This document shows positions 7,579 to 17,080 of a stretch of 64,000 nucleotides of DNA, piece by piece. Within the stretch, counting starts at the first letter, position 1, and every line of letters starts with the position of its first letter. Both the position numbers and the translations under genes were made by a program. This DNA is from Bacteroidales bacterium (GTDB lineage: Bacteria; Bacteroidota; Bacteroidia; Bacteroidales; P3): positions 3,121 through 67,120 of the forward strand of contig CAAGNU010000113.1 in assembly GCA_900771365.1 (NCBI GenBank). The letters run 5' to 3'. The notes beneath the pieces were generated by a model, which saw only the letters and a program-made list of their open reading frames with translations, ran no database searches and had not been told where the DNA came from.

Positions 7579-10293
7579 TTATTTTCTGCTTTCTTTGATT
7601 GCGGCCTGAGCAGCAGCAAGGCGTGCTAAGGGGACGCGGAAAGGAGAGCAGCTAACGTAGTTGAGGCCTGCATGATAGAAGAACTCCACAGATGCGGGGT
7701 CGCCACCATGCTCACCGCAAACACCGCACTTCAGATTCTCGCGGGTGCTGCGGCCACGCTGCACACCGTATTCCACCAACTGACCGACACCTTCCTGATC
7801 GAGGGTGTTGAAGGGGTCTGCGGGGATGATCTTCTCATCGACATAGGTTTTAACGATAGCGTTCACATCATCGCGGCTGAAGCCGAGAGTCATCTGAGTG
7901 AGGTCGTTGGTACCGAAGCTGAAGAACTCGGCAACCTCGGCAATCTTATCGGCGACGAGGGTGGCACGAGGAATCTCAATCATGGTGCCGTACTTGTAGT
8001 CGATGGCAACGCCATACTGAGCCTCGACCTCGGCCTTAACGCGGTTGGCGATATCCTTCTGATGTTTGAGTTCCTTGATAGTAATGGTAAGAGGAACCAT
8101 GATTTCGAGGATGGGATTGCAGCCTTCCTTCATCAGTTCGGCGGTAGCGCTGAAGAGGGCGCGGAACTGCGTCTCGGTGATTTCGGGATAGATGATGCCC
8201 AAACGGACGCCACGGAGACCCATCATGGGGTTGACCTCATGAAGAGCGTCAATGCGGCGTTTGACCTCCTCAAAGCTCAATCCATGCTTTTCTGCAGCGA
8301 TGCGCTGTTTCTCTTCGGTCTGAGGAACGAACTCGTGCAGAGGAGGATCCATAAGACGGAAGGTGACAGGCTTGCCATCCAGTACCTTGAGGGTGCCCTT
8401 GGCACTCTCCTTGATGTAAGGTTCGAGCTCCTTCAGAGCGACGATGCGCTCCTCAGTGGTGTCGCTCAGAATCATATTGCGGAGCTTCTCAAGAGGCTTC
8501 TCGCTATTCTTGCCATAGAACATGTGCTCGATGCGGAAAAGTCCGATACCTTCGGCGCCAAAGCTGACAGCACGGAGAGCATCATCGGGGTTGTCTGCGT
8601 TAGTGCGGACTCCCATGGTACGATTCTTGTCGACCAGCTTCATGAAATCCTGGAAGAGGGGGTTCTCGGTAGCGTTAATCATCTTAACCTCCTCAGGGTA
8701 GACATAGCCCTTAGAGCCGTTCAGAGCCAGGGTGTCGCCCTCCTTGAACTGATGTCCATCGATGGTCACAATGCCATTCTCTAAATCAATCTTCACAGCA
8801 TCACAGCCCACGATGCAGCATTTGCCCCAGCCACGAGCCACAAGAGCAGCGTGGGAGGTCATGCCGCCACGAGCGGTAAGGATACCGTCTGCGGCACGCA
8901 TACCCTCGACATCCTCGGGATTAGTCTCTTCGCGAACCAAGATGTTCTGTATCTCAGCAGCAGTATACTCCTTAGCCTTCTCGCTGGTGAGAGCGATAAC
9001 GCCTACAGCGCCGCCAGGGCCTGCGGGCAGACCCTTCGCGATAACATCATGCTTCTTCTCGTCATTGCTGTCGAGAATGGGGTGCAGAAGCTCGTCGAGC
9101 TGGGCGGGAGATATTCTCATCACCACCTCCTGCTCATCAATGAGGCCTTCCTTCAGCATATCAGTTGCCATGGTGAGGGCAGCAACACCAGTACGTTTAC
9201 CCACGCGGCACTGAAGCATATAGAGCTTGCGGTCCTGAATGGTGAACTCGATGTCGAGCATATCGTGGAAATTGTTCTCCAAGATAGCGCGGATGTCGCA
9301 AAGTTCCTTATAAATATTGGGCATAAGCTCCTGCAGGGACTGCATGTGCTTGTTCTGTTCATTCTTAGTATCATCGTTCAAAGGATTGGGTGTGCGGATA
9401 CCGGCCACGACGTCCTCACCTTGAGCATTGATGAGCCATTCTCCGTAGAACTGGTTGTCGCCAGTAGCGGGGTTGCGGGTGAAAGCCACACCGGTAGCGC
9501 TATTGTCGCCCATATTGCCGAAAACCATAGCCTGGACGTTCACAGCAGTGCCCCAATCATCGGGAATGCCCTCAATCTTACGATAGCTGACAGCCTTCTT
9601 GCCGTTCCAAGACTTGAACACAGCCTTGATGCCGCCTTCCATCTGAGCCTTGGCATCATCGGGGAAATCGGCACCGAGCACCTCTTTCACCTTAGCCTTG
9701 AAATCCTCAGCCAGCTTCTTAAGGTCCTCTGCCGTGAGGTCTGTATCGCTCTTATAGCCGTGAGAGGCCTTGTACTCATCGAGCATATCATCCAACTGCT
9801 TGCGGATGCCCTTGCCGTCTGCGGGCTCAATGCCCTCGCTCTTCTCCATGACCACGTCGGCGTACATCATGATGAGGCGGCGATAGGAATCCCAAACAAA
9901 ACGAGGATTATTCGTCTTCTTCAGCATACCAGGGATAGTCTTGCTGGAAAGACCGATATTCAACACCGTGTCCATCATACCCGGCATAGAGCTACGAGCG
10001 CCCGAACGGCAGCTGACCAACAGAGGATTCTCTGCATCATCGTACTTCATACCCATAATATCCTCGACATTCTTCATAGCCTTCCACACGTCATCCATCA
10101 AACCAGCAGGAAGCTGGCAGTTGTTCTCGTAATAAGCGGTGCAGCACTCAGTCGTAATAGTCAAACCTGCAGGCACGGGGAGGCCCAGCAAGCACATCTC
10201 TGCCAAATTGGCGCCTTTACCACCGAGCAGATTTTTCATGTCTGCTTTTCCCTCAGCAGTCTTATTTCCGAAGGTGTAAACGAATTTGCTCAT
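7579..10293 (-). CDS. ppdK: Pyruvate, phosphate dikinase
   Basis: This enzyme interconverts pyruvate + ATP + Pi and PEP + AMP + PPi. At 904 residues it has the full-length PPDK architecture: ATP-grasp N-terminal domain (GGKGANLAEM near residue 25), swivelling phosphohistidine domain with GGMTSHAALVARG (catalytic His near 475) and a C-terminal PEP-binding TIM barrel with CGVCGEHGGDP (catalytic Cys near 855). With pckA next to it the locus sets the PEP/pyruvate/oxaloacetate balance. A consensus promoter lies 58 bases upstream. Confidence 0.97.
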   Translation of the reverse strand: MSKFVYTFGNKTAEGKADMKNLLGGKGANLAEMCLLGLPVPAGLTITTECCTAYYENNCQLPAGLMDDVWKAMKNVEDIMGMKYDDAENPLLVSCRSGARSSMPGMMDTVLNIGLSSKTIPGMLKKTNNPRFVWDSYRRLIMMYADVVMEKSEGIEPADGKGIRKQLDDMLDEYKASHGYKSDTDLTAEDLKKLAEDFKAKVKEVLGADFPDDAKAQMEGGIKAVFKSWNGKKAVSYRKIEGIPDDWGTAVNVQAMVFGNMGDNSATGVAFTRNPATGDNQFYGEWLINAQGEDVVAGIRTPNPLNDDTKNEQNKHMQSLQELMPNIYKELCDIRAILENNFHDMLDIEFTIQDRKLYMLQCRVGKRTGVAALTMATDMLKEGLIDEQEVVMRISPAQLDELLHPILDSNDEKKHDVIAKGLPAGPGGAVGVIALTSEKAKEYTAAEIQNILVREETNPEDVEGMRAADGILTARGGMTSHAALVARGWGKCCIVGCDAVKIDLENGIVTIDGHQFKEGDTLALNGSKGYVYPEEVKMINATENPLFQDFMKLVDKNRTMGVRTNADNPDDALRAVSFGAEGIGLFRIEHMFYGKNSEKPLEKLRNMILSDTTEERIVALKELEPYIKESAKGTLKVLDGKPVTFRLMDPPLHEFVPQTEEKQRIAAEKHGLSFEEVKRRIDALHEVNPMMGLRGVRLGIIYPEITETQFRALFSATAELMKEGCNPILEIMVPLTITIKELKHQKDIANRVKAEVEAQYGVAIDYKYGTMIEIPRATLVADKIAEVAEFFSFGTNDLTQMTLGFSRDDVNAIVKTYVDEKIIPADPFNTLDQEGVGQLVEYGVQRGRSTRENLKCGVCGEHGGDPASVEFFYHAGLNYVSCSPFRVPLARLAAAQAAIKESRK

Positions 10294-10350
10294 AGTTAAA
10301 TTTTTAATTATTAATAATATATTTTATTTTTATTTTCCGATAATGAAATT

Positions 10351-10359
10351 GCAAAGATA
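10351..10359 (-). promoter_or_regulatory. Promoter of ppdK (and probably pckA)
   Basis: The minus strand reads TATCTTTGC after a long T-run and TTG. It is a perfect -7 match. Confidence 0.75.
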
Positions 10360-10379
10360 CAAAAAAAAATCGACATAAA

Positions 10380-11152
10380 AACAATTATTATGCAAAAACA
10401 CAAAAAAAACTCATACAACACACTCTTTCAACACATTACTAAAACACCTAAAGACAACTCAACATAAATCCGCCAATGAGCCGCACCCCTAATCAGTGGA
10501 CTAACTTTTCCAAACATTGGTTTCGCATCACTCTTCGCCACCTTTACCTCCCCTCCTATACCTTCTATCCAACCCTGCGTTCACCAATCACAGATTATGA
10601 AAAAGGGAGAAAACTCTACGCGCCTTCTCCTACTTCAGCAAGAACATTTTGGCTCATTCTTCTCACACTTCAAAATGCGTTAGTTCTGATATTGGAAATC
10701 CTGATTTCCATTCATATACATACTATTTTCCACATGTCATTCCAAATCCGATTACACAGAAAACTTTCTTAGTGCTCTCTACCAGAAATCGCATAATTTT
10801 CACACACCTTTTACCCCCTTCCGCCCAAGTCATACTTACATAACTATTTTCGAGATTTCAAACATAAAGCGTATGCCGACATTCCCGCTGCCCCCCGTCC
10901 CACATTCAACCATCCTTGCATAACTATTATGGATATAATATATATTTATACGGCTGTAGGCATCTTCCATGGGCTGTGAAGTCTAACATGAAATACGGAT
11001 TTGCTCAATTATAGTTCATCTCCTTCCATCATAACGGACAGATTTCCGAAACGACAGCTTTGCTACGACAAGAGAGCTTACCTTCAGCACAACAAAAACG
11101 GCTCGAAAGACAACCTCCCCGACATTCTCTGCGCCTCGGCATAGCCAAAGTT
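10380..11152. other. AT-rich intergenic stretch, no supported gene
   Basis: Open frames here (longest 98 codons, plus strand, from 10476) lack a promoter, a signal peptide or protein-like composition. I see no RNA gene. It may be remnant DNA beside the interspersed repeat at 11153. Confidence 0.5.
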
Positions 11153-11340
11153 GAAATGTTAAAATCAAGGTGCACGGGAAGCGAAAAAGGGCTCATAGAA
11201 GCTCCGCTGTAGCTTCGCCCCACCTTCGCTCTGCCTCCGCTCGCAGGGTGGAGCATGAGAAATGTTAAAATGGAACTTTGGCAAAGATGCAGCAACCCAT
11301 CGAAGAATGATGGTCGGATGATGCTCGACAAACCTTCTCT
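11153..11340 (-). repeat. Interspersed repeat, copy 1
   Basis: On the minus strand this segment aligns with 25445-25634 (plus). Shared blocks, in order, are CCATCATT...TCGA, TTGC.GCA.CTT, TTTTAACATTTC, CATGCTCCACCCTGCGAGCG, AGCGAAGGT, a second TTTTAACATTTC. The two TTTTAACATTTC copies lie at 11259-11270 and 11153-11164, exactly 106 bases apart, as in copy 2. There is no transposase; it may be a MITE or REP-like element. Confidence 0.7.
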
Positions 11341-11511
11341 CTTTGGGGTGAACGGCCTCGGTGAGGCAAAGCCCTGTAGCTAGTCGCAGAGCAATACAGC
11401 GCCTTTGCCGCAAGCCTCCTTTTAGTCTTATATTCACCCATAGTGCATATCCGCCAAGAACCAATTATACGATTTTGAATTTTGCCTTTTAGCAGACACT
11501 CACTATATATA

Positions 11512-11540
11512 TGAAAAAAGGGCTCCGAGAGGAGCCCCTA
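11512..11540 (-). terminator. Rho-independent terminator of the OmpA-like gene
   Basis: On the minus strand GGGGCTCC-TCTC-GGAGCCC is followed by TTTTTTC, 27 bases past the stop codon. Confidence 0.85.
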
Positions 11541-11566
11541 TATACATTGATTCTGGGTTTTCAAAA

Positions 11567-13006
11567 TCAAGGATTCTCCTTGGCTCCGACAGAGGTGATG
11601 ATGATCTGTATCTTCACAAACTCCTCGTCTTTCTGTTTCTTGGTATCGAAAGCGGCTGTTGCAGCACGTTTGATGTCCGTGGGAGTCATGCCTGAGGTTT
11701 TGATATTGTCTGCAGGGATGCCGTTCTTGACAAAGAACTCCTTGACAGACTTTGCACGTTCAAGAGAGACAAGCTGGTCGTGCTCGGCCTCAACGCCATA
11801 GGTCTGCACAAAGCCCTTAATGGTGAAGCAGACATCGGGATGGTTCTTGAACATCTGCACATAGTTCATCAGCGTAGTATCGGAGGCGTGGAGCAACTTG
11901 TACTCATCCTCGAAATAGACATCGGTGATGGGGTAGATGGTACCGCGTTCGGCACGGTTCATCTTGATGCGCATCATGGTGTCCTCTTTGAAACGGTCGG
12001 CGTTGAAATCCAAATAGACGGAGAAATAGCCTTCACGCTTTGCGTAAAGCGTATAATTGAAGCCGGGGACGAACTTCACATGGCCGCTTCTGAAGTGCTC
12101 GTTCTGCACAACGACACGGTTGTTGGTGTTTTTCTCAAGAATGGTGAGGTTGACATCAACGTTCTTCTTGGCCTTAGGATCGTAGAAAGAGAGAGGAACA
12201 TCGAAAGCGTCAACATGGATGGTAACCTTGATGCTGTGACCTGCGCCCTTGGCTGTCAAGTTGTCGAGCATGATATAATAGACCTCGTTCTTGCGGACAT
12301 CGATAGAGCGGATGTGGCGGCCCTTGGATGCCTTGGTGAGCATAATATCGGTAGCCTCGTGGTACATACCAATAGTGCCCATTTCAGCAGCCTTCTCTCT
12401 TTCAAGACGTGCCTGAGTGGCGGCAGCCTGCTTGGCCTTCAAGTCGGCTTTAGCATCACCTGTGGGTTCGGGAGGAGTAGGCTTAGCGGGCTTCTTCGCA
12501 ACAGCGGAATCCACAGAGGCAAGGTTGACGGCCACAGGGAGGACCTTGTTGCTCTGGATGTGGTTGGAGAAATAGACATCCGTGTATCTATAAACCAACA
12601 TGTCGTAGTCGTCTAATAAATTCTGCTGGGTGACGGCGATGTCGAGTTTTCCGTTATAGGGAACGGTGAATTTGTACCAAACGACATTGTGTTCAAATTC
12701 GGGGAGGTTGGGATGGCGATGGTCAGCCATAACTTCCATGATTCGGCCTGCGCCCTGAGGTGCTGTAGTGGGGCCATAAGTGACATCGCAACTGATGGGG
12801 ACAGCAAAAATGCAATCGTTGCTGTTGTAGGGCAGCTGTGTGAGCTGGATGGTGGGTTCTTCTTTACCCTTTTTACCCTTCTTGTTCTTCTTTGACTTGC
12901 TATTTTTCGAAGATTTGGAACTACTTGAACTCTTGCTCTGAGCTTGGACATCGCAATAGCCAAATATCAAAGTACAAGCGAGTAAGGCAATCAAAAAGCG
13001 TTTCAT
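11567..13006 (-). CDS. Exported protein with OmpA-like C-terminal domain
   Basis: This 479-residue protein has a signal peptide (1-22), then a Ser/Lys-rich low-complexity linker (about 24-48), a central beta-rich region of unknown fold, and a C-terminal segment (about 365-470) that looks like a peptidoglycan-binding OmpA domain: ITDVYFEDEY, IKGFVQTYG, LVSLERAKSVKEFFVKNGIP, IKTSGM. Such proteins tether the outer membrane to the cell wall. A Lys/Pro/Ala-rich segment near 170-210 could be a flexible spacer. It has its own promoter and terminator. Confidence 0.75.
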   Translation of the reverse strand: MKRFLIALLACTLIFGYCDVQAQSKSSSSSKSSKNSKSKKNKKGKKGKEEPTIQLTQLPYNSNDCIFAVPISCDVTYGPTTAPQGAGRIMEVMADHRHPNLPEFEHNVVWYKFTVPYNGKLDIAVTQQNLLDDYDMLVYRYTDVYFSNHIQSNKVLPVAVNLASVDSAVAKKPAKPTPPEPTGDAKADLKAKQAAATQARLEREKAAEMGTIGMYHEATDIMLTKASKGRHIRSIDVRKNEVYYIMLDNLTAKGAGHSIKVTIHVDAFDVPLSFYDPKAKKNVDVNLTILEKNTNNRVVVQNEHFRSGHVKFVPGFNYTLYAKREGYFSVYLDFNADRFKEDTMMRIKMNRAERGTIYPITDVYFEDEYKLLHASDTTLMNYVQMFKNHPDVCFTIKGFVQTYGVEAEHDQLVSLERAKSVKEFFVKNGIPADNIKTSGMTPTDIKRAATAAFDTKKQKDEEFVKIQIIITSVGAKENP

Positions 13007-13047
13007 AAGTATCTATCTATATTAAATTTCTAACATTTTTTGGATTG

Positions 13048-13056
13048 GCAAAAATA
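13048..13056 (-). promoter_or_regulatory. Promoter of the OmpA-like gene
   Basis: The minus strand reads TATTTTTGC, preceded by AAAAAAAGTCG. Confidence 0.75.
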
Positions 13057-13131
13057 CGACTTTTTTTTGAATAAAAGAACTTTTTTCATCAAAAAGTTAA
13101 AAAAAATATTCACACAGCCCTTTTTTAAGAA

Positions 13132-13174
13132 CTCAAAAAGGCTCCATTTCGAGGCGAAAAGGAACCTTTTTGAG
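13132..13174 (-). terminator. Terminator hairpin of the DPP5-like gene
   Basis: CTCAAAAAGG and CCTTTTTGAG are perfect 10-base arms with CTCC/GGAA partly extending inside. It lies 49 bases past the stop. Confidence 0.65.
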
Positions 13175-13222
13175 ACTTGCATTCAACTCGAGAAGGAGGG
13201 GTCTCGGAAGTTGAAAAGGCGG

Positions 13223-15316
13223 TTATTTCTTCAGATACGTATCAAACCAGTCGATAAAGTTGCGATGCCAAAGAATGCTGTTCTGGGGATGGAGGACCCA
13301 GTGGGTCTCATCAGGGAAATAGAGATAGCGAGCATCCAGGCCACGGAGCTTGGCAGCATTATAGGCAGCCATGCCCTGAGAAGCAACGATACGGAAGTCG
13401 AACTCACTATGGACTACGCAGATAGGCGTATTCCATTTATCAACAAAAAGGTGGGGAGAGTTGGCGTATGAATGGGCCGTCTTGGCATTCTTTTCCCAGT
13501 ATGGGCCGCCAAGGTCCCAATTAGTGAACCAGTACTCCTCAGTCTCAAGGCATTGTTGCTGGAAGTTGAACATGCCGTTGTGGGCGAGGAAGGCCTTGAA
13601 GCGATGATTCTCGTTATGGCCGGCAAGCCAATAGATGCTGTAGGCACCGAAAGAGGCTCCGCAAGCGCCGATACGTTCTGCGTCAATCTGCGGCATATTC
13701 TGAGCGAAATAATCGGTAGCACTCATATAATCCTTCATGCAGAGTCCGCCGTAATCACCGCTGATTTCCTCGCACCATTCCGTGCCGAAGCCAGGACATC
13801 CACGACGGTTGGGGGCGATAACGAAATAGCCTGCGCCACTCATGACTTCAAAGTTCCAGCGTGTGCTCCAGAACTGGCTGACCATGCTCTGCGGGCCGCC
13901 TTCACAGAAGAGAAGTGCGGGATAGGTCTTGGTACTGTCATAATCGTATGGATAAATCAGCCATACGAGCATATCCTTGCCGTCCACAGTCTTAATCCAA
14001 TGTTCTTCAGTCTTGCCCATGCGGACTTTGGAGAGAACCTCTTTGTTAATCTCGGTCACCTGGGTACCCTTCTGCATGGTGTCGTTCATAGCATAATGGA
14101 AGACCTCGGAGGGATGCTGGATGCTGACCTCGTTGGCGTAGATATCATTACCGTTCAGGCAGAAGCCGTTGATGTCGTGGTAGTCTTTCGTGACCTGGCG
14201 GATGGCCTTGGTTTCCACATCAAAGGAGAAGATTTCATTCATGCCGCGATACATCACAACAGCAAGCAGCTGTTTGTCATCGTTACTCCAGTTAATGCCA
14301 CTCACACCATAGTCGAAATCGGCAGTATAGTCGGTCTTCTCGCCCGTCTCGAAATCATAGACCATCAGGCGCAGTTTGTCGCTCTCATAGCCGTCGCGTT
14401 CCATGCTTTCCCAGGCGATCTTCTTGCCATCATGGCTGAATACGGGGTTCTGGTCGTAACCCATGATGCCTTCGCTAATATTGACGGTCTGGCCGCTAAC
14501 GATCGTGTACACATAGATGTCGCTGTTGGTGCTGAGGGCATATTCTTTCCCGACCTTTTTGCGGCAAGTGTAAGCAATACGGGTGCCATCTTGGGAGAAG
14601 TTGTACTGCTCCACGCCGCCCCAAGGACGCATCGGGCACTCAAATGGCTCTCTTCCGATGATGTCTACAGCATTTTCAACATCAACCAAACCTTTTTGGA
14701 AAGAAGCGAGATAGATATGAGGATACTCATCTACCCACTGATCCCAATGGCGATACATCAAGTCTTCATTGATGCGGCCCGTGGTCTTATCAAGGCCTGC
14801 GTAAAGTTTGTTCAAGTTATCGGGACGCTGCACAGGGAGATCGCTGATGTAGACAATCTGGCTGCCATCTGGCGAGACCTTGAAGCCTTCGAGACCAGCC
14901 TCTATAGTGGCCACAACAGTCTCTGCCTGATTCTTCAAGCTCAGCGAGACAATCTCGTTCCCACGCGCAAAAAGGATGGTTTCCTCATTAAGCCACACGG
15001 GGTTGAACTCGCTCTGTGCCGTGTTGGTGAGACGCATGGCGGGGAGGTTCGAGCCAAGTTCCTGCAAATAGAGCTCTGCATTGCCCTTGTTCTGGGCAAT
15101 ATCATAATAAGTGTTGGCATAAAGAAGCTGCTTGCCGCTCGGGCTGACAGCAAACTCCCCCATTTTGCCAAGTTTCCACATAACTTCGGGCGTGAAGCGG
15201 CCGTTCTCGACCACGACATCGGGCTTCCCGATTAATTCTTCTTCCACAGGCTGGCTCTTTTTACAACCAACCACTAAGAGCATGGCCGAAGCCAAAAGGA
15301 TTAATGTTTTTTTCAT
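13223..15316 (-). CDS. S9 family peptidase lipoprotein, DPP5-like
   Basis: This 697-residue serine peptidase has an N-terminal lipobox (LLVVGC, Cys at about 18), placing it on a membrane facing the periplasm. The N-terminal part forms a WD40-like propeller (SPSGKQLLYA, SPDGSQIVYIS, SHDGKKIAWES). The C-terminal hydrolase has Ser in GASFGAYS (about 553), Asp in HSEFDFRI (about 639) and His in DETHWVLHP (about 674). Length and motif spacing resemble DPP5 of Porphyromonas, which releases dipeptides with hydrophobic P1 residues. Together with the DPP-IV 8 kb away it suggests growth on peptides. Confidence 0.88.
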   Translation of the reverse strand: MKKTLILLASAMLLVVGCKKSQPVEEELIGKPDVVVENGRFTPEVMWKLGKMGEFAVSPSGKQLLYANTYYDIAQNKGNAELYLQELGSNLPAMRLTNTAQSEFNPVWLNEETILFARGNEIVSLSLKNQAETVVATIEAGLEGFKVSPDGSQIVYISDLPVQRPDNLNKLYAGLDKTTGRINEDLMYRHWDQWVDEYPHIYLASFQKGLVDVENAVDIIGREPFECPMRPWGGVEQYNFSQDGTRIAYTCRKKVGKEYALSTNSDIYVYTIVSGQTVNISEGIMGYDQNPVFSHDGKKIAWESMERDGYESDKLRLMVYDFETGEKTDYTADFDYGVSGINWSNDDKQLLAVVMYRGMNEIFSFDVETKAIRQVTKDYHDINGFCLNGNDIYANEVSIQHPSEVFHYAMNDTMQKGTQVTEINKEVLSKVRMGKTEEHWIKTVDGKDMLVWLIYPYDYDSTKTYPALLFCEGGPQSMVSQFWSTRWNFEVMSGAGYFVIAPNRRGCPGFGTEWCEEISGDYGGLCMKDYMSATDYFAQNMPQIDAERIGACGASFGAYSIYWLAGHNENHRFKAFLAHNGMFNFQQQCLETEEYWFTNWDLGGPYWEKNAKTAHSYANSPHLFVDKWNTPICVVHSEFDFRIVASQGMAAYNAAKLRGLDARYLYFPDETHWVLHPQNSILWHRNFIDWFDTYLKK

Positions 15317-15368
15317 ATATTACACATTTTCATATTGTACGATGATATCTAAAACAAGTTTCTATTTT

Positions 15369-15377
15369 GCAAAATTA
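15369..15377 (-). promoter_or_regulatory. Promoter of the DPP5-like gene (divergent pair)
   Basis: The minus strand reads TAATTTTGC, preceded by AAAAAAGTTG. It is back to back with the nrnA promoter 54 bases away. Confidence 0.7.
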
Positions 15378-15430
15378 CAACTTTTTTCGATATCGACAAA
15401 AAAAACTTATACTAATCCACAAAAAAATAG

Positions 15431-15439
15431 TATTTTTGC
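15431..15439 (+). promoter_or_regulatory. Promoter of the nrnA-like operon
   Basis: TATTTTTGC preceded by AAAAAAATAG. It is 31 bases before the start codon. Confidence 0.75.
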
Positions 15440-15470
15440 ATTTTGAAAAGAAGCGAAAATTTGTCAGAAA

Positions 15471-16526
15471 ATGGACGCGAAAGTATTTAATAATCAACAT
15501 ATAGAGACATTCCGCAGGTGGGTTGAAGAAGCCCATCATATTGTATTACTTTCGCACATGAATGCTGACGGAGACGCTTGTGGAAGCGTTTTGGGCCTGG
15601 CCAAACAGCTCGATTTCGCCGCCCCGGCAGCAAAAAACATCACCCCGATACTCCCTAACGGATGCCCACGCACATTCACTTGGCTGCCTGGTAGTGAACG
15701 CATCCTCTCTGGTGAAACACAGCTCGAACTCTGCCTCCAAAAGATTGCCGAAGCCGACCTACTCATCTGCATGGACCTGAACACAGCTTCGCGTACCGAC
15801 TTCTTGCAAGACGCCATCCTTGAGGCCAAATGCCACAAAGTCCTCATCGACCATCACAAGAATCCAGCCACGGACCAGTTCGACATTATCTTTTCCGACG
15901 ATATCTCCAGCACCTGCGAGCTGACCTTATGGGTCTCGCAAGCACTATGGGGCAAAAAATACTTCAATACCGACATGGCACGCTGCCTCTATACGGGACT
16001 ACGTACCGATACGGGCGGATTCGCCTTCAGCTGCGACCAACCCAGCTGCTTCGAGGCCGCCGCAATACTTGTCTCCTACGACATCAATCCAGCCGATATA
16101 CACAACCACATTGTCAACACCTTCAGTTTTGACCGTATGCGTTTCTACGGATTCGCCCTCAGCCAGCGCCTGCGAATCTACAGCGAAGCTAGGACGGCGA
16201 TACTCTACTTCTCCCTCGACGACCAAAAACGCTTCGGCGTAGGTGGCGAGGACATGGAGGGGTTGGTCAACTACACCCTTATGATGACTGATATCGAGGT
16301 GGGCGTACTGCTACGAGAAGAGAGCAACCGCACCAAAGTCTCCTTCCGCTCAAAATATAATGTGGACGTGAACCTTCTGGCTCAAAAACTTGGAGGAGGC
16401 GGACACACCAAGGCCGCAGGCGCCACATGCGTGATGTCTTTCGACGAGGCTCTCGCTCAAACCGAGAAACTCCTCGGCATCCACGGTCTCGACCCCCTTA
16501 AATTTAATGAAACCCATGAGAAGTAA
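15471..16526 (+). CDS. nrnA: DHH/DHHA1 phosphoesterase, NrnA-like (oligoribonuclease / pAp phosphatase)
   Basis: This 351-residue manganese phosphoesterase degrades nano-RNA and/or dephosphorylates 3'-phosphoadenosine 5'-phosphate. The N-terminal DHH domain shows HMNADGDACGS (about 29), CMDLN (about 103) and LIDHHKNP (about 125). The C-terminal DHHA1 domain ends with GGGGHTKAAGA (about 307). Length fits NrnA. It opens a plus-strand operon with two FKBP lipoproteins; its last codons overlap the next start. Confidence 0.9.
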   Translation: MDAKVFNNQHIETFRRWVEEAHHIVLLSHMNADGDACGSVLGLAKQLDFAAPAAKNITPILPNGCPRTFTWLPGSERILSGETQLELCLQKIAEADLLICMDLNTASRTDFLQDAILEAKCHKVLIDHHKNPATDQFDIIFSDDISSTCELTLWVSQALWGKKYFNTDMARCLYTGLRTDTGGFAFSCDQPSCFEAAAILVSYDINPADIHNHIVNTFSFDRMRFYGFALSQRLRIYSEARTAILYFSLDDQKRFGVGGEDMEGLVNYTLMMTDIEVGVLLREESNRTKVSFRSKYNVDVNLLAQKLGGGGHTKAAGATCVMSFDEALAQTEKLLGIHGLDPLKFNETHEK

Positions 16527-17049
16527 TCACCATATAGCAACCATCCTTGCCGCAAGCATGCTGCTCCTCTTTGCCTCTTGCCGGGACAGGACGCCCATTG
16601 TGGACATCCAGCCCGAGAACAGCACCCTTGTGAAAGAGAACATGATTAATGCCAATCATGTTGTCATTCAATCGGAGAGCACACAGATTGACGGATACGT
16701 ACAGCGTCGCGGATGGAACGTCACCCCGCTTTCCTCGGGCGCCCGCTACTGGGAATATACTTCAGGGGAAGGTGATGCTATCAACCCCGACGACAGAGTG
16801 GTGGTCACATATCGACTAGAAACGTTAGATGGCTCCCCCATCTATACACACCAAGTTGACACACTTGATGTTGGGCGCCAGCAGGCAACTGTGGCTTTAG
16901 ACGACCTCCTCCTGCATCTCCACTACGGAAGCCAAGCATGGCTTATCGCCCCCTCCAACAGTGCATACGGCGTGGTTGGAGACGGAGATCGAGTGCCCTC
17001 CAGAACTGTGATAATATATAATGTAACAAATATTAAAAAGTTAAAGTAA
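16507..17049 (+). CDS. GldI-like FKBP-type peptidyl-prolyl isomerase lipoprotein
   Basis: This 180-residue protein has a lipoprotein signal (LLLFASC, Cys near 25). After a spacer, the rest is a single FKBP-like fold: DRVVVTYRLETLDGSPIYTH, a DDLLLHLHYGSQAWLIAPSNSAYG segment and VIIYNVTNI. It resembles the gliding-associated GldI lipoproteins that fold exported proteins, but several FKBP active-site aromatics are not obvious, so isomerase activity is uncertain. The frame overlaps nrnA by 20 bases; an alternative ATG is at 16516. It is followed within 31 bases by a second FKBP gene. Confidence 0.75.
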   Translation: MKPMRSNHHIATILAASMLLLFASCRDRTPIVDIQPENSTLVKENMINANHVVIQSESTQIDGYVQRRGWNVTPLSSGARYWEYTSGEGDAINPDDRVVVTYRLETLDGSPIYTHQVDTLDVGRQQATVALDDLLLHLHYGSQAWLIAPSNSAYGVVGDGDRVPSRTVIIYNVTNIKKLK

Positions 17050-17080
17050 AGAATAATAAAATAACAATTAAAAAAAAATC

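Noticed and set aside
10476..10772. 98-codon plus-strand frame in the gap after ppdK
   Set aside because: No promoter, signal or domain; composition follows the AT-rich intergenic DNA.
11029..11464. Two minus-strand frames of about 100 codons
   Set aside because: They lie over the interspersed repeat and read its GC-rich core; no homologous frame is kept in copy 2.
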